Notes under the pieces: generated by a model | The model's database searches: none | What the model was told of the DNA's origin: nothing | Seen by the model: only the letters and a program-made list of their open reading frames with translations | Shown: positions 44,555 to 53,131 of the stretch, one piece after another | Layout: each line of letters begins with the position of its first letter | Position numbering within the stretch: position 1 is the stretch's first letter | Position numbers and translations under genes: made by a program | Assembly (NCBI GenBank): GCA_020638835.1 | Contig: JACKHV010000002.1 | Coordinates: 653,134-717,133 of the forward strand | Source: Planctomycetota bacterium | Lineage (GTDB): Bacteria > Planctomycetota > UBA1135 > GCA-002686595 | Direction: 5' to 3' | DNA length: 64,000 nt

Positions 44555-46954
44555 TCAGGCGGTCTGGTCGCGGTCCGAGAAGGACGCGGCGATCCAGTGT
44601 TCGAGCTTGGAGTAGAGGAGCTTCGGGTCGATCGGCTTGGGGACGTGGTCGTCCATGCCGGCATCGAGGCAGAGCTGGCGATCGCCTTGCATCGCGTTCG
44701 CCGAGAGCGCGATGATCGGAACGCGCACGCCGCTCTCGCCCTCGAGCTCGCGGATCTTCGCCGTCGCCTGATAGCCGTCCATGACGGGCATCTGGCAGTC
44801 CATCAGGACCAGGTCGACCCCGCCGCGCTCGACGGCTTCGAAGGCTTCGCGTCCGTCGGCGGCGACTTCGACGATGTAGCCGCGGCGCTTCAGCAGCGCG
44901 ACGGCGAGGCGCTGGTTCACCTGGTTGTCCTCGGCAACCAGGATTCGCGTCGCGCTGCGAGGCAGGCGCGGGCGCATGACCATGCGCGTCTGCTCCAGCT
45001 TCGCCAGCGCGGCGTTGTCGCGCTCGGGACGATCCGCGCCGACGGCTTCCGCGATCACGTCGAGCAGGCGGGAACCGCGCAAGGGCTTGGTGAGCACTGA
45101 ACTCACGCCGGCCTTCACGAGCTCCGCACGCAGCGAGAGCGCGGACAGCGGGATCATGGCGACCATCGGCAAGTCGTCCTTGCCTACGACGGCGCGCAGC
45201 CGGTTGCACGTGTGGTGCACCATCAGCGACGAAGCGCAGCTGTCGATCAGGAACAGGTCGGGAGCGTCCTCCCCCGTGCCGGACTCGAGCACGGCGACGG
45301 CTTGTTCGACCGTCGCGCAGGCGAGCACCTCGACGCCCCAGGCCTCCAGCTGTGCACCGATCAGGCCGCGCAGCGTGAGGTTGTCCTCGACGAGCATCGC
45401 GCAGAGGCCGCGGAGCTGCTCGGCCTGGACCGGCGCGGGCCGCAGCTCGCGCGGACGGCGTCGGAACGGGATGCGCGCCTCGAAGGTCGCGCCGTCACCG
45501 AGCTCGCTCACGATGCGCAGCTCGCCGCCCATGCGACGCACGAGCTCCGAGCTGATCGAGAGCCCGAGGCCGGTGCCGCCGAACTTGCGCGTCGTCGAGC
45601 TGTCCGCCTGCGTGAACGGCTCCAGGATCGCGGCGTGCTTCGCCGGATCGATGCCGATGCCGGTGTCGCGCACGGAAATGAGCACATCGACCTCTTCCTC
45701 GCTCACGGACTCCACCTCGGCGCGCACCTGGACCTCGCCGCTCTCGGTGAACTTCAGCGCGTTGCTGACCAGGTTCGTGAGGACCTGCCGCAGTCGAGCC
45801 GGGTCGCCGCGCAGCTCGGACAGGACGCCGGGCTCCTGCACGCTGATCAGCTCGACCTCCTTGGCCTGGAAGCGCTGCGCGAACATGTCGCCGAGCTCCT
45901 CGATCAAGGCCACCAGGTCGAGCTCCGAGTCCTCGAGCTCCAAGCGCCCCGCCTCGAGCTTCGAGAAGTCGAGGATGTCGTTGATCAGCTCGATCAACTG
46001 CACGCCGCACGTCTGCACCGTCTCGAGCATGCCGCGCTGCTCGTCCGTCAGGTCCGTGCTCAGCACGATCCCCGCCATGCCGATCACGCCGTTCATCGGC
46101 GTCCGGATCTCGTGGCTCATGTTCGCGAGGAACTCGGCCTTGGTGCGCGCGGCCTCCTCGGCGAGGTCCTTGGCGTCCTGCAGCTCGCGGATCGCGTCGG
46201 TCAGCTCGCGGGTGCGCTCCTGGATGCGCGCTTCCAGCTGCTGGCTGTGTTCCTCGAGCGCCTCGTCGCGCAGACGGATGCGCTCGAGCATGCGGTTGAA
46301 GTTCTCGGCGAGCGCGCCGATCTCGTCGCTGTATCCCTCGCGCGCCCGCAGGGCGTAGTTCTTCGTCTCCTCGACGCGGCGCGCGAGCGAGGCGAGCTCG
46401 AGGATCGGCTTCGAGATCAGGCCGCTGACCGCCACGGCGAGCACGCACGTCAGTCCGAGCGCGGCCAGACCCCAGAGCCCCATTCGCCCCGCGTCCTGCA
46501 GCACACGCGCCCTGACGTCGCGCATGCTCGAGCGGACGTAGATCGTCCCGAGCACCAAGGAGTCGTCCCAGATCACGCGCGTGACCTCATAGCTGTGGTT
46601 GTTCCCGTCCCGCTCGCTGTCGGCGATCTCCACCGACATCGGCGCGAGCTCGCCGTCCCGCGACCACTCGGCGAACAGCTGCCCTTCGGCGTCGTACAGC
46701 GCCGCTTGCGTCGTCCCTTCGAGCAGCTCCAGGTGCCCCAGCGCCTGCGAGGCGTAGGAGTCGTCGAGGAACAGCAGCGCGGAGGCGCAGTCACGCCCCA
46801 GCGTGTCCGTCGTCGCGATGATCGTCGCGTGATGCGCCGCGCGGGCACTGCGCCAGTTCTGCGCGACCTGCAACAGCAACGCTACGACCAGCGTGATGGC
46901 GCACGAAATGGCCACCAGCACACCGATCTTCGCGCGCAGGGGGAGCGAGATCAT
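44555..46954 (-). CDS. membrane hybrid histidine kinase with CHASE8-like sensor and two receivers
   Basis: The 799-residue protein has membrane helix 1 (residues 8-30), a periplasmic domain (31-155) resembling CHASE8 (TLGRDCASALLFLDDSYASQAL, LYDAEGQLFAEW), helix 2 (~158-180), HAMP and a coiled coil. HisKA has His281 in NMSHEIRTPMNG, and the ATPase shows VSNALKF, DTGIGID and GGTGLGLSIS. Receiver 1 has its Asp in FLIDSCASS, an atypical context. Receiver 2 is standard (LVLMDCQMPVMDG, KPID). Its ATG overlaps the stop of the YfiR gene (ATGA). In Pseudomonas, YfiR controls the CHASE8 protein YfiN, so YfiR here is the likely periplasmic regulator of this kinase; that is inference. Confidence 0.9.
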   Translation of the reverse strand: MISLPLRAKIGVLVAISCAITLVVALLLQVAQNWRSARAAHHATIIATTDTLGRDCASALLFLDDSYASQALGHLELLEGTTQAALYDAEGQLFAEWSRDGELAPMSVEIADSERDGNNHSYEVTRVIWDDSLVLGTIYVRSSMRDVRARVLQDAGRMGLWGLAALGLTCVLAVAVSGLISKPILELASLARRVEETKNYALRAREGYSDEIGALAENFNRMLERIRLRDEALEEHSQQLEARIQERTRELTDAIRELQDAKDLAEEAARTKAEFLANMSHEIRTPMNGVIGMAGIVLSTDLTDEQRGMLETVQTCGVQLIELINDILDFSKLEAGRLELEDSELDLVALIEELGDMFAQRFQAKEVELISVQEPGVLSELRGDPARLRQVLTNLVSNALKFTESGEVQVRAEVESVSEEEVDVLISVRDTGIGIDPAKHAAILEPFTQADSSTTRKFGGTGLGLSISSELVRRMGGELRIVSELGDGATFEARIPFRRRPRELRPAPVQAEQLRGLCAMLVEDNLTLRGLIGAQLEAWGVEVLACATVEQAVAVLESGTGEDAPDLFLIDSCASSLMVHHTCNRLRAVVGKDDLPMVAMIPLSALSLRAELVKAGVSSVLTKPLRGSRLLDVIAEAVGADRPERDNAALAKLEQTRMVMRPRLPRSATRILVAEDNQVNQRLAVALLKRRGYIVEVAADGREAFEAVERGGVDLVLMDCQMPVMDGYQATAKIRELEGESGVRVPIIALSANAMQGDRQLCLDAGMDDHVPKPIDPKLLYSKLEHWIAASFSDRDQTA

Positions 46955-47643
46955 TCCTGCTCCTCCTTCTTCGTCTTCACGATCTCGGCGAGCTTCAAGA
47001 TCTGCGCGCTCATCGTCAGACCGCGGCGCTTCAGCTCGTCCGTGTTGACCTGGAAGCGGACCTTGTCGTCGTGGAGGTAGAAGTTCGCGCACGCACCCCG
47101 CGCGGCGAATCCAGTGTGGTCCCCGATCAGAAGGATCGGCTTCGCGGAGCAGCGCTCGATCAACTTCTCTTCGTCCTTGGACGAGATCGCGCTCGCGAAG
47201 ACCAGGTGCGCCTCGATCGTCTTGGGCACCTCCTTGGTGAACTGGATGACGACCTTGCGCTCGTGCAGCACCTTGTCCTTGAAGGTGCTCGTCAGGTGAT
47301 CGCCGAAGCGGTCTTCACCGACGACCAGGATCCGGATCGGATCCTCCTTGTCCCCCAGCGCGTCGTCGGGCCACTTCGTGAAGCGGATGAAGTTGTAGAG
47401 GAAGGCCGCCTTGACCTTGTACTCGTCCGGACCGCCCTCACCCGGCTCGCGCACCGTGGGCACGACGCGATTCGCACCGAGCCGGGGCTCACGCCCGGGA
47501 ACGGATGTCGCAACGGAGTGCAGGCAGACGGCGACCAGCAGGATCGCGGCGAGGCGCCGGATCTTCGGGAGCAGGGCGTGGGGCGTCCTGTTCCGCTCGT
47601 CGTCGCCGACCTTCCCCTGGGATCGGGAAGCAGGGAAGTGCAA
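46951..47643 (-). CDS. YfiR-family periplasmic protein
   Basis: The 230-residue protein has a hydrophobic export segment (LAAILLVAVCLHSVATS, residues ~31-47). The YfiR/DUF4154 domain follows, with the signatures EYKVKAAFLYNFIRFTKWP and FAARGACANFYLHDDKVRFQVN and a C-terminal LTMSAQILKLAEIV. Known YfiR proteins repress a CHASE8-containing inner-membrane partner. The stop overlaps the kinase start, so translation is coupled. The start is uncertain: TTG 47643 gives a rather long N-terminal region and no Shine-Dalgarno is visible. Confidence 0.88.
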   Translation of the reverse strand: MHFPASRSQGKVGDDERNRTPHALLPKIRRLAAILLVAVCLHSVATSVPGREPRLGANRVVPTVREPGEGGPDEYKVKAAFLYNFIRFTKWPDDALGDKEDPIRILVVGEDRFGDHLTSTFKDKVLHERKVVIQFTKEVPKTIEAHLVFASAISSKDEEKLIERCSAKPILLIGDHTGFAARGACANFYLHDDKVRFQVNTDELKRRGLTMSAQILKLAEIVKTKKEEQE

Positions 47644-47784
47644 GGCGGCGGGGGAGTGGGGATGGGTGCTTCCTCTTCGAGATCCGATCGCCGGGCGCTT
47701 GAGCCGGAATGAGACAAGCCGGCCGGCCCCGCGAAAATGGCCCCCACGACCACGAGCGGGCCGTTCGCCGCGCCTCCCCGGGCG

Positions 47785-50313
47785 CTAGAGCATGCCCTCG
47801 CCCTCGGCCACGAGGCGGGCCAGCACCCGCATGTCGTCGCCGGAGAGCAGGTGCACCTGGTGCAGCAGCGTGCGATCCCGGTCGAGGCCGGGCCAGCGGT
47901 CCGCGTCACGCGCGAGCGCGCGATCGAGCTCTTCCAGCAGGTCGGAGAGCAGCCGGCGGTACGCCTTCGCGTGCGGCAGCGGCCCGTCGTCGGTCACCTC
48001 CGCCGACTGCACGACGTCGGCGAACGGAACGCGCGGATCGCGCACTTCGCACAGCGCGGTGAGCTGCGCGCGGTACTCGAGTTGTTCCTGCACGGCGACC
48101 GGCGAGAAGCCGTTGTCGAGCAGCAAGAACAGCGCGCTGACGAGGTTCCGGTGCAGCGGCAGGAAGCGGGTGCGATCGCAGAGGTGACCTTGCTCGTGCA
48201 CCGCGACGCACTCGACGAGTTCGGCGAGACCAACTCCCCGCTCGCCCGCCGCACGGCGGTCGGCGAGGACGGCAAGGCGCACGCGTTCCGACTGGCCGAG
48301 CGACGGTTGCAGCATGCGCCGCTGCCGCGCGCGCGCCTCGGGGTTCTCGTCTCTCACGGTCAACGGCAGTCCGCGAGTGCGTAGTGCGCGCGCGACGCGG
48401 TCGGCGCCGCCGGGCTCGTCGAAGGTCCGCTCGAGTTCACGCCAACGCGCGTGTTCCGAGCGCACGGTGCGCAGGTCGACCCAGTAGCCCTCGTGCAGCG
48501 CCGCGCCGCTGATTCGCACGCCCGCACCGCCGTTCGCCCCACCGGCGTCGACGCCCTCGCACCACGCGACGGTCCCGCTCCAGGGCACGCCGAGGTGTTC
48601 GCCGGAGCGCTCCTCGACGGCGACGCGCCGCAGGATCATCCCGTCCAGCCCGCGTCCGATCAGCGTGCCGACGATCGCGAAGCGCCCCAGGCGGTCGAGT
48701 TCCTCCGCGAAACCCGGGACCGGATCACCGGCCTCGCCGAGTCCGGCTTCCGCGTCGGACTGCGAGAAGCGCGTGCCGGGGTGCAACAGCGCGCCGACCG
48801 GGGCGTAGTCGAGCCGCGGCGAGGCGAGCAAGCGCTCGCGCACGAGGCTCACGTCCGTCTCGCCGCCGAGCCGCTCGTGCGCTTCGGCGAAGACCGGCGC
48901 GAGGTCGATCAGCCAGCGGTCCAGCCGGTCGTAGCGCCGCGTGATCTCGACGTCCTCGAGCTGCTCGACGTCGATCCAGTCCGAGTCCTCGTTCACCAGG
49001 GGATCGGCGATCTTCGGCAGCTTGCCTTCCTTCGCCGTGACGCGCTCGGCGATCCGGTCCACGCACAGCGAACCCGCGAGCGCGCGGTCGTGGAGGTCGA
49101 GCGCGCGCTCGACGTCGAGCACGGCGAGCGCGTCCGCGACGGCCAGCGCTTCGTCGAACCAGCCGGCGGCGATCAACGCGTCACCGAGCCGCGACAGTGC
49201 GTCGGGCCGCCCGGGAGCCACTTCCGAGCGCAGCTCGTACGCGCGCAACACGACGCTGCGCAAGCGAGCGTCGCGCGGCAGGCCGTCGTCGGACAAGACT
49301 TGCGCCGGACAACTCGCGAGCCACTCGTCCAGCGCTTCCGCGTAACGACCGGCGTAGAACTGCGACGTGCGCGACACCTCGAGCGGCTCGCGCCCCGGGA
49401 AGCGATCCGTCATCGCGAGCGCGAGGTTCCCGCCGCTGCGCGAGACCAGCACACGCGCGCGCAGGTGTTCGCGATCCTCGCCGGGCCGCGCAGCGAGCGC
49501 GAGTTGCAGCTCGCGCCCCGTCGGATCCCCGCCGAAGAGGCTGCCGGCGAGCGCTTGCGCGAGGCGTTCGAGATCCTCGGGCGGGAAGTCCGCGCGGCGC
49601 AACAGCTCGATGCCGCGCCGATAGCCCGCGCGGGCGACGTCCGGGTCGGAGTGTCCGAGCTCGACGAGCGCCGTCTCGAGCTCGAACCACGCGCGGTCCT
49701 CGCCTTCGAGTCCGTCGCGCGCGGCGGGATCGAGCATCACCGCGAGCGCGCCGCGGTCGTCGCGGTCGAGCCGCAGGTAGCGCGCGAGCGCGACGCGGAA
49801 GAAGGCGGACTCCCACGCGTCGCGCTCGAGGCGCAGCGCTTCGCGCTCGAGCCGCGCGGCTTCGCGATAGCGTCCGTCCTGCCCCGCCGTCCACGCGCGG
49901 CCGTGTTGCGCCCACGCCGAGCTCGGGTCGATGCTCGCGGCGAACTCGAAGCGCGGCGAACCGAGGCCGCCCTCGAGGCGACCGGTGAGGTACTGCTGCA
50001 CGGCGTCCGCCGGCGCGAGCCGCAGCGCGTCGCGGCGCTCCTCCAGCAGCTCGGGTCCGCGCAGCTGCTGCAGCACCAGGTCGTCGGCGAGCCGCAGCGG
50101 CGGCACCCAGTCGGGTTCCAGCTCGCTCGCGCGCCGCAGCACCGCACGCAGCGCCGGATCGTCGGGCTGCACACCGGCGCGAACCATGCGCCGTGCCTCG
50201 GCGAGCGCGGCCGACGCCTCGGCCGAGACCGGCTGCGGAGCTCGCGCCGTCGTGCTCGCGCAGGCGGCGAGCAGCAGCAAGAGGGCCGGGAAGAGGCGGG
50301 CGAGGCGCAGCAT
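47785..50313 (-). CDS. large lipoprotein with TPR-like helices and C-terminal HEXXH motif
   Basis: The 842-residue protein has a lipoprotein signal (LFPALLLLLAACAS). Most of the chain is helical and repeat-like, resembling TPR (AAGWFDEALAVADALAVLDVERAL). Near the C-terminus lies HEQGH (residues 706-710) in VECVAVHEQGHLCDRTRF, a zincin-type HEXXH. Glu746 in QLEYRAQL, 36 residues later, is placed as a third ligand would be. I infer a lipid-anchored metallopeptidase or a derived, inactive relative. No named family is recognised. It is upstream of the YfiR unit on the same strand, with a 141-base gap. ATG 50313 is set by the signal peptide. Confidence 0.75.
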   Translation of the reverse strand: MLRLARLFPALLLLLAACASTTARAPQPVSAEASAALAEARRMVRAGVQPDDPALRAVLRRASELEPDWVPPLRLADDLVLQQLRGPELLEERRDALRLAPADAVQQYLTGRLEGGLGSPRFEFAASIDPSSAWAQHGRAWTAGQDGRYREAARLEREALRLERDAWESAFFRVALARYLRLDRDDRGALAVMLDPAARDGLEGEDRAWFELETALVELGHSDPDVARAGYRRGIELLRRADFPPEDLERLAQALAGSLFGGDPTGRELQLALAARPGEDREHLRARVLVSRSGGNLALAMTDRFPGREPLEVSRTSQFYAGRYAEALDEWLASCPAQVLSDDGLPRDARLRSVVLRAYELRSEVAPGRPDALSRLGDALIAAGWFDEALAVADALAVLDVERALDLHDRALAGSLCVDRIAERVTAKEGKLPKIADPLVNEDSDWIDVEQLEDVEITRRYDRLDRWLIDLAPVFAEAHERLGGETDVSLVRERLLASPRLDYAPVGALLHPGTRFSQSDAEAGLGEAGDPVPGFAEELDRLGRFAIVGTLIGRGLDGMILRRVAVEERSGEHLGVPWSGTVAWCEGVDAGGANGGAGVRISGAALHEGYWVDLRTVRSEHARWRELERTFDEPGGADRVARALRTRGLPLTVRDENPEARARQRRMLQPSLGQSERVRLAVLADRRAAGERGVGLAELVECVAVHEQGHLCDRTRFLPLHRNLVSALFLLLDNGFSPVAVQEQLEYRAQLTALCEVRDPRVPFADVVQSAEVTDDGPLPHAKAYRRLLSDLLEELDRALARDADRWPGLDRDRTLLHQVHLLSGDDMRVLARLVAEGEGML

Positions 50314-50392
50314 GCACCCCTTGTAGTCACCGCGAGCGCGCATCACCAGCGTCCCCCTTGTCCGCGCCGGCTCGCGCCGCGACAATTCCGGC

Positions 50393-50584
50393 ATGCGCCT
50401 CGACCCGTGGAAGCTCGCCGCCCTGGTCCTCTTCGTCGCTTGCGTCGACGAAGTCGCGCGACCGGAGGTCGCCAACGCGCCGGGCACGGACCTACAGGTG
50501 CCGCAGGTCGAAGCTTCGGTTCCCGCGTCCGCGGAACCCGCGACGACGTACGAAGCGCCGCGGCTCGATCCGCAGCGCGACTGA
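50393..50584 (+). CDS. small predicted lipoprotein
   Basis: A 63-residue open frame with a lipoprotein-like start (LAALVLFVAC, Cys at 17), then a Pro/Ala/Glu-rich tail with no recognisable domain. It is divergent from the large lipoprotein gene and stops ten bases before the ribD stop. No Shine-Dalgarno is clear. Its coding status rests on the lipobox and the lack of any competing gene. Confidence 0.45.
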   Translation: MRLDPWKLAALVLFVACVDEVARPEVANAPGTDLQVPQVEASVPASAEPATTYEAPRLDPQRD

Positions 50585-50594
50585 CGAGCGCGCG

Positions 50595-51848
50595 TCAGCC
50601 GACGAAGGCCTCGAGCACGGCGTCCTCGCCCTGCTCGCGATCGAGGCGCTCGCGGAGCTTGATGCTCTGCAGCGAGTCCGCCATCGAGGGACCGCGCCCG
50701 CCGTTCACCGAGCCCGTGTAGATGCGCAGCTGATCGACGAACTCGGCGTCGAAGTGGCGACGCAGCAGCGTGGGACCACACTCGAGCATCACGCGACGCA
50801 CGCCGGCTTCCCACAGCCAGGTGTAGACGTCGCGCAACGCGACGTGTCCGAACGGACCGGCGTGCAGACCGACGATCTCGGCGCCCGCTTCCTGCAGCGC
50901 TCGCGCGCGCGGAGCGTCCATGCCGGCGACGGTCATGATCGTCACGGGACCGCCGGCCTCGCCGGGGCCCGGTTGCGCGAAGAGCCGCGCGTCCGGCGGC
51001 GTGAGCAGCGCCGTGTCGAGCACGATGCGGCGGGGCGCGCGCGCGATGTCTCCCGGCGGACGCACGGTCAAGCGCGGATCGTCGGCGAGCACGGTGCCGA
51101 CGCCCGTCACGATCGCGTCGACGCGACCGCGCAGCACCTGCACCTCGTTCAGCGAGGCGGGCGTGGTGATCCAGCGTCCTTCGCCGACGTGTTCGGGCGG
51201 CGTGAGTTGACCGGTGCGCGTCTGCGCCCACTTCGCGATCGTCCACGGACGCGGACGGCGGATGCGGTCGGGCGCGTTCCAGCTGAGGAAGTGCGGCGCG
51301 ACGTCCTCGAGCGTCGAGAAGCCTTCGAGCAGGTGGACCTGCACGCCGGCGGCGCGCAGTTCTTCCAGCCCCTTGCCGCGGTGGCGCGGGTCGGGATCGA
51401 GCGCGCCGACGACGACCTGCGGGATGCCCGCCTCGAGAATCGCTTGCACGCACGGCCCGGTCTTGCCGGTGCTCGAGCAGGGTTCGAGGGTCACGACCAG
51501 CGTGTCCCACTCGCTCGCGGGCACACCGGACAGCGCGGCGGCGGCCAGCGCCTCGCGCTCGGCGTGCGGGCCGCCCCAGGCCTGGTGGAAGCCCCGGCCG
51601 ACGATCTCGCCCGCCGCCAGGATCGCCGCGCCCACGCAGGGATTCGGCGCCACCTCGAAGCGGTGCACCGACGCTTGCCGGCCCAGCTCCTGCAGCAGGC
51701 GGCGCAGGAGGGGTTCGCTCAGGCTCTCGAGGGCGGGGTGGACCATGTTGTCACCGCGGAGGGCGTCCGGGTCGGGGGAGCAGGAGACTCCTGAGGGGCC
51801 CGCGGAGGGGTACTCACCCGCGGCCTCGCAGCGTTCTGCCAACATCAT
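50595..51848 (-). CDS. ribD: riboflavin biosynthesis bifunctional deaminase/reductase RibD
   Basis: RibD carries out the deamination and side-chain reduction steps of riboflavin synthesis. The N-terminal deaminase has the zinc site GGPHAEREAL and VTLEPCSSTGKTGPCVQAI. The C-terminal reductase starts around RPRPWTIAKWAQTRTGQL, with GVGTVLADDPRLTVR and MLECGPTLL. ATG 51848 has AGGGGG five bases upstream, but the first ~35 residues are atypical; ATG 51746 would give a more standard N-terminus. No other rib gene or FMN riboswitch is visible nearby, so the gene is isolated. It is divergent from malate dehydrogenase. Confidence 0.92.
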   Translation of the reverse strand: MMLAERCEAAGEYPSAGPSGVSCSPDPDALRGDNMVHPALESLSEPLLRRLLQELGRQASVHRFEVAPNPCVGAAILAAGEIVGRGFHQAWGGPHAEREALAAAALSGVPASEWDTLVVTLEPCSSTGKTGPCVQAILEAGIPQVVVGALDPDPRHRGKGLEELRAAGVQVHLLEGFSTLEDVAPHFLSWNAPDRIRRPRPWTIAKWAQTRTGQLTPPEHVGEGRWITTPASLNEVQVLRGRVDAIVTGVGTVLADDPRLTVRPPGDIARAPRRIVLDTALLTPPDARLFAQPGPGEAGGPVTIMTVAGMDAPRARALQEAGAEIVGLHAGPFGHVALRDVYTWLWEAGVRRVMLECGPTLLRRHFDAEFVDQLRIYTGSVNGGRGPSMADSLQSIKLRERLDREQGEDAVLEAFVG

Positions 51849-52083
51849 TCTATCCCCCTCTGGAACATCGGACGGCTCGTGAGTGTCGACGCGCCCGGTC
51901 GGCGCGTCCGCTCGCTCCGCTTATCGACCATCCTGCGCCGAGTGGCAGGAAAAAAGCGCCTCGGGCGGGATGGCATTCGGCGGGGCCGGCAAGGAACATA
52001 CCCGTTGCGTCCCTCCGCATGGACGCGACGAACTCCAGAAAATCCTCTCGCGCCGCCTGCCCCCGCTCGCCGCGCCTCCCGTC

Positions 52084-53079
52084 ATGACCAAGGCACCCAT
52101 TCGCGTCGCCGTCACCGGCGCCGCCGGCCAGATCGGCTACGCCCTCCTCCCGCGCATCGCCAGCGGGCAGATGTTCGGCCCCGACCAACCCGTCATCCTC
52201 CAGATGATCGAGATCCCCGTCGAGAAGGCGATGGACGCCCTCAAGGGCGTCGCGATGGAACTCGAGGACTGCGCCTTCCCCCTGCTGCAGGACATGGTCC
52301 TGACCAGCGATCCGAACGAAGGCTTCAAGGACGCCAACTGGGCCCTGCTCGTCGGCTCGAAGCCGCGCGGCCCGGGCATGGAGCGCGGCGACCTGATCCG
52401 CGAGAACGGTCCGATCTTCACGGGCCAGGGCCGCGCGATCAACGACCACGCCGCCTCCGACGTGCACGTCGCCGTCGTCGGAAACCCGTGCAACACGAAC
52501 TGCTTGATCGCGATGCACTCCGCCACGGACGTGCCGGACGAGCGCTTCTCCGCGATGACGCGCCTCGATCAGAACCGCGCGCAGGCGCAGCTCGCGATGA
52601 AGGCGGGCGTGCACTCCTCCGCGGTGAAGAACACGCTCATCTGGGGCAACCACTCGGCGACGCAGGTCCCCGACTTCATGAACACGACGATCAACGGCAA
52701 GTCCGCCGCCGAGGTGATCGGTGATCGTGCGTGGCTCGAAGGCGACTTCTTCTCGACGGTGCAGAAGCGCGGCGCGGCGATCATCGCGGCGCGCGGTCTC
52801 TCCAGCGCCGCCTCCGCCGCCAACGGCCTGATCGACCACGTGCGCGACCTGCGCGCCGCGACGCCCGCGGGCGAGTGGCGCTCGGTGTGCGTCAAGTCCG
52901 ACGGCAGCTACGGCGTGACCGAAGGCCTGATCAGCTCGTTCCCGGTGCGCGCCGACGGCAAGGGCAGCTGGGAGATCGTGCAGGGCCTCGAGCTCGACGC
53001 CTTCCTGAAGGACCGTCTCGCGGCGACGACTCGCGAGCTCGAGTCGGAGCGCGAAGCGGTCAAGGACCTGCTCAAGTAG
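52084..53079 (+). CDS. mdh: malate dehydrogenase
   Basis: Interconverts malate and oxaloacetate in the TCA cycle. The 331-residue type 2 enzyme has the NAD-binding VAVTGAAGQIGYALLPRIA, GSKPRGPGMERGDLI (substrate-binding loop), VVGNPCNTNCLI, LDQNRAQAQLA and the catalytic His in IWGNHSATQVPDF. ATG 52084 fits the family; the longer in-frame extension from 51883 has no homologous character. It is a single-gene unit with a strong terminator. Confidence 0.97.
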   Translation: MTKAPIRVAVTGAAGQIGYALLPRIASGQMFGPDQPVILQMIEIPVEKAMDALKGVAMELEDCAFPLLQDMVLTSDPNEGFKDANWALLVGSKPRGPGMERGDLIRENGPIFTGQGRAINDHAASDVHVAVVGNPCNTNCLIAMHSATDVPDERFSAMTRLDQNRAQAQLAMKAGVHSSAVKNTLIWGNHSATQVPDFMNTTINGKSAAEVIGDRAWLEGDFFSTVQKRGAAIIAARGLSSAASAANGLIDHVRDLRAATPAGEWRSVCVKSDGSYGVTEGLISSFPVRADGKGSWEIVQGLELDAFLKDRLAATTRELESEREAVKDLLK

Positions 53080-53084
53080 CATCG

Positions 53085-53116
53085 CGCGGGGCCGATCGAT
53101 CCGGGTCGGCCCCGCG
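53085..53116 (+). terminator. terminator hairpin after mdh
   Basis: A perfect 11-base stem CGCGGGGCCGA/TCGGCCCCGCG with a 10-base loop starts six bases after the mdh stop. Confidence 0.75.
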
Positions 53117-53131
53117 TCGCTCCCACACGCT

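Noticed and set aside
48451..50721. 756-residue open frame antisense to the TPR/zincin lipoprotein
   Set aside because: The sense frame has a lipoprotein signal and HEXXH; the antisense frame has no start signal or domain.
51849..52083. FMN riboswitch upstream of ribD
   Set aside because: The gap lacks the conserved RFN element pattern, and only ~40 bases lie close to the start on the relevant strand before the sequence looks like ordinary divergent promoter DNA.
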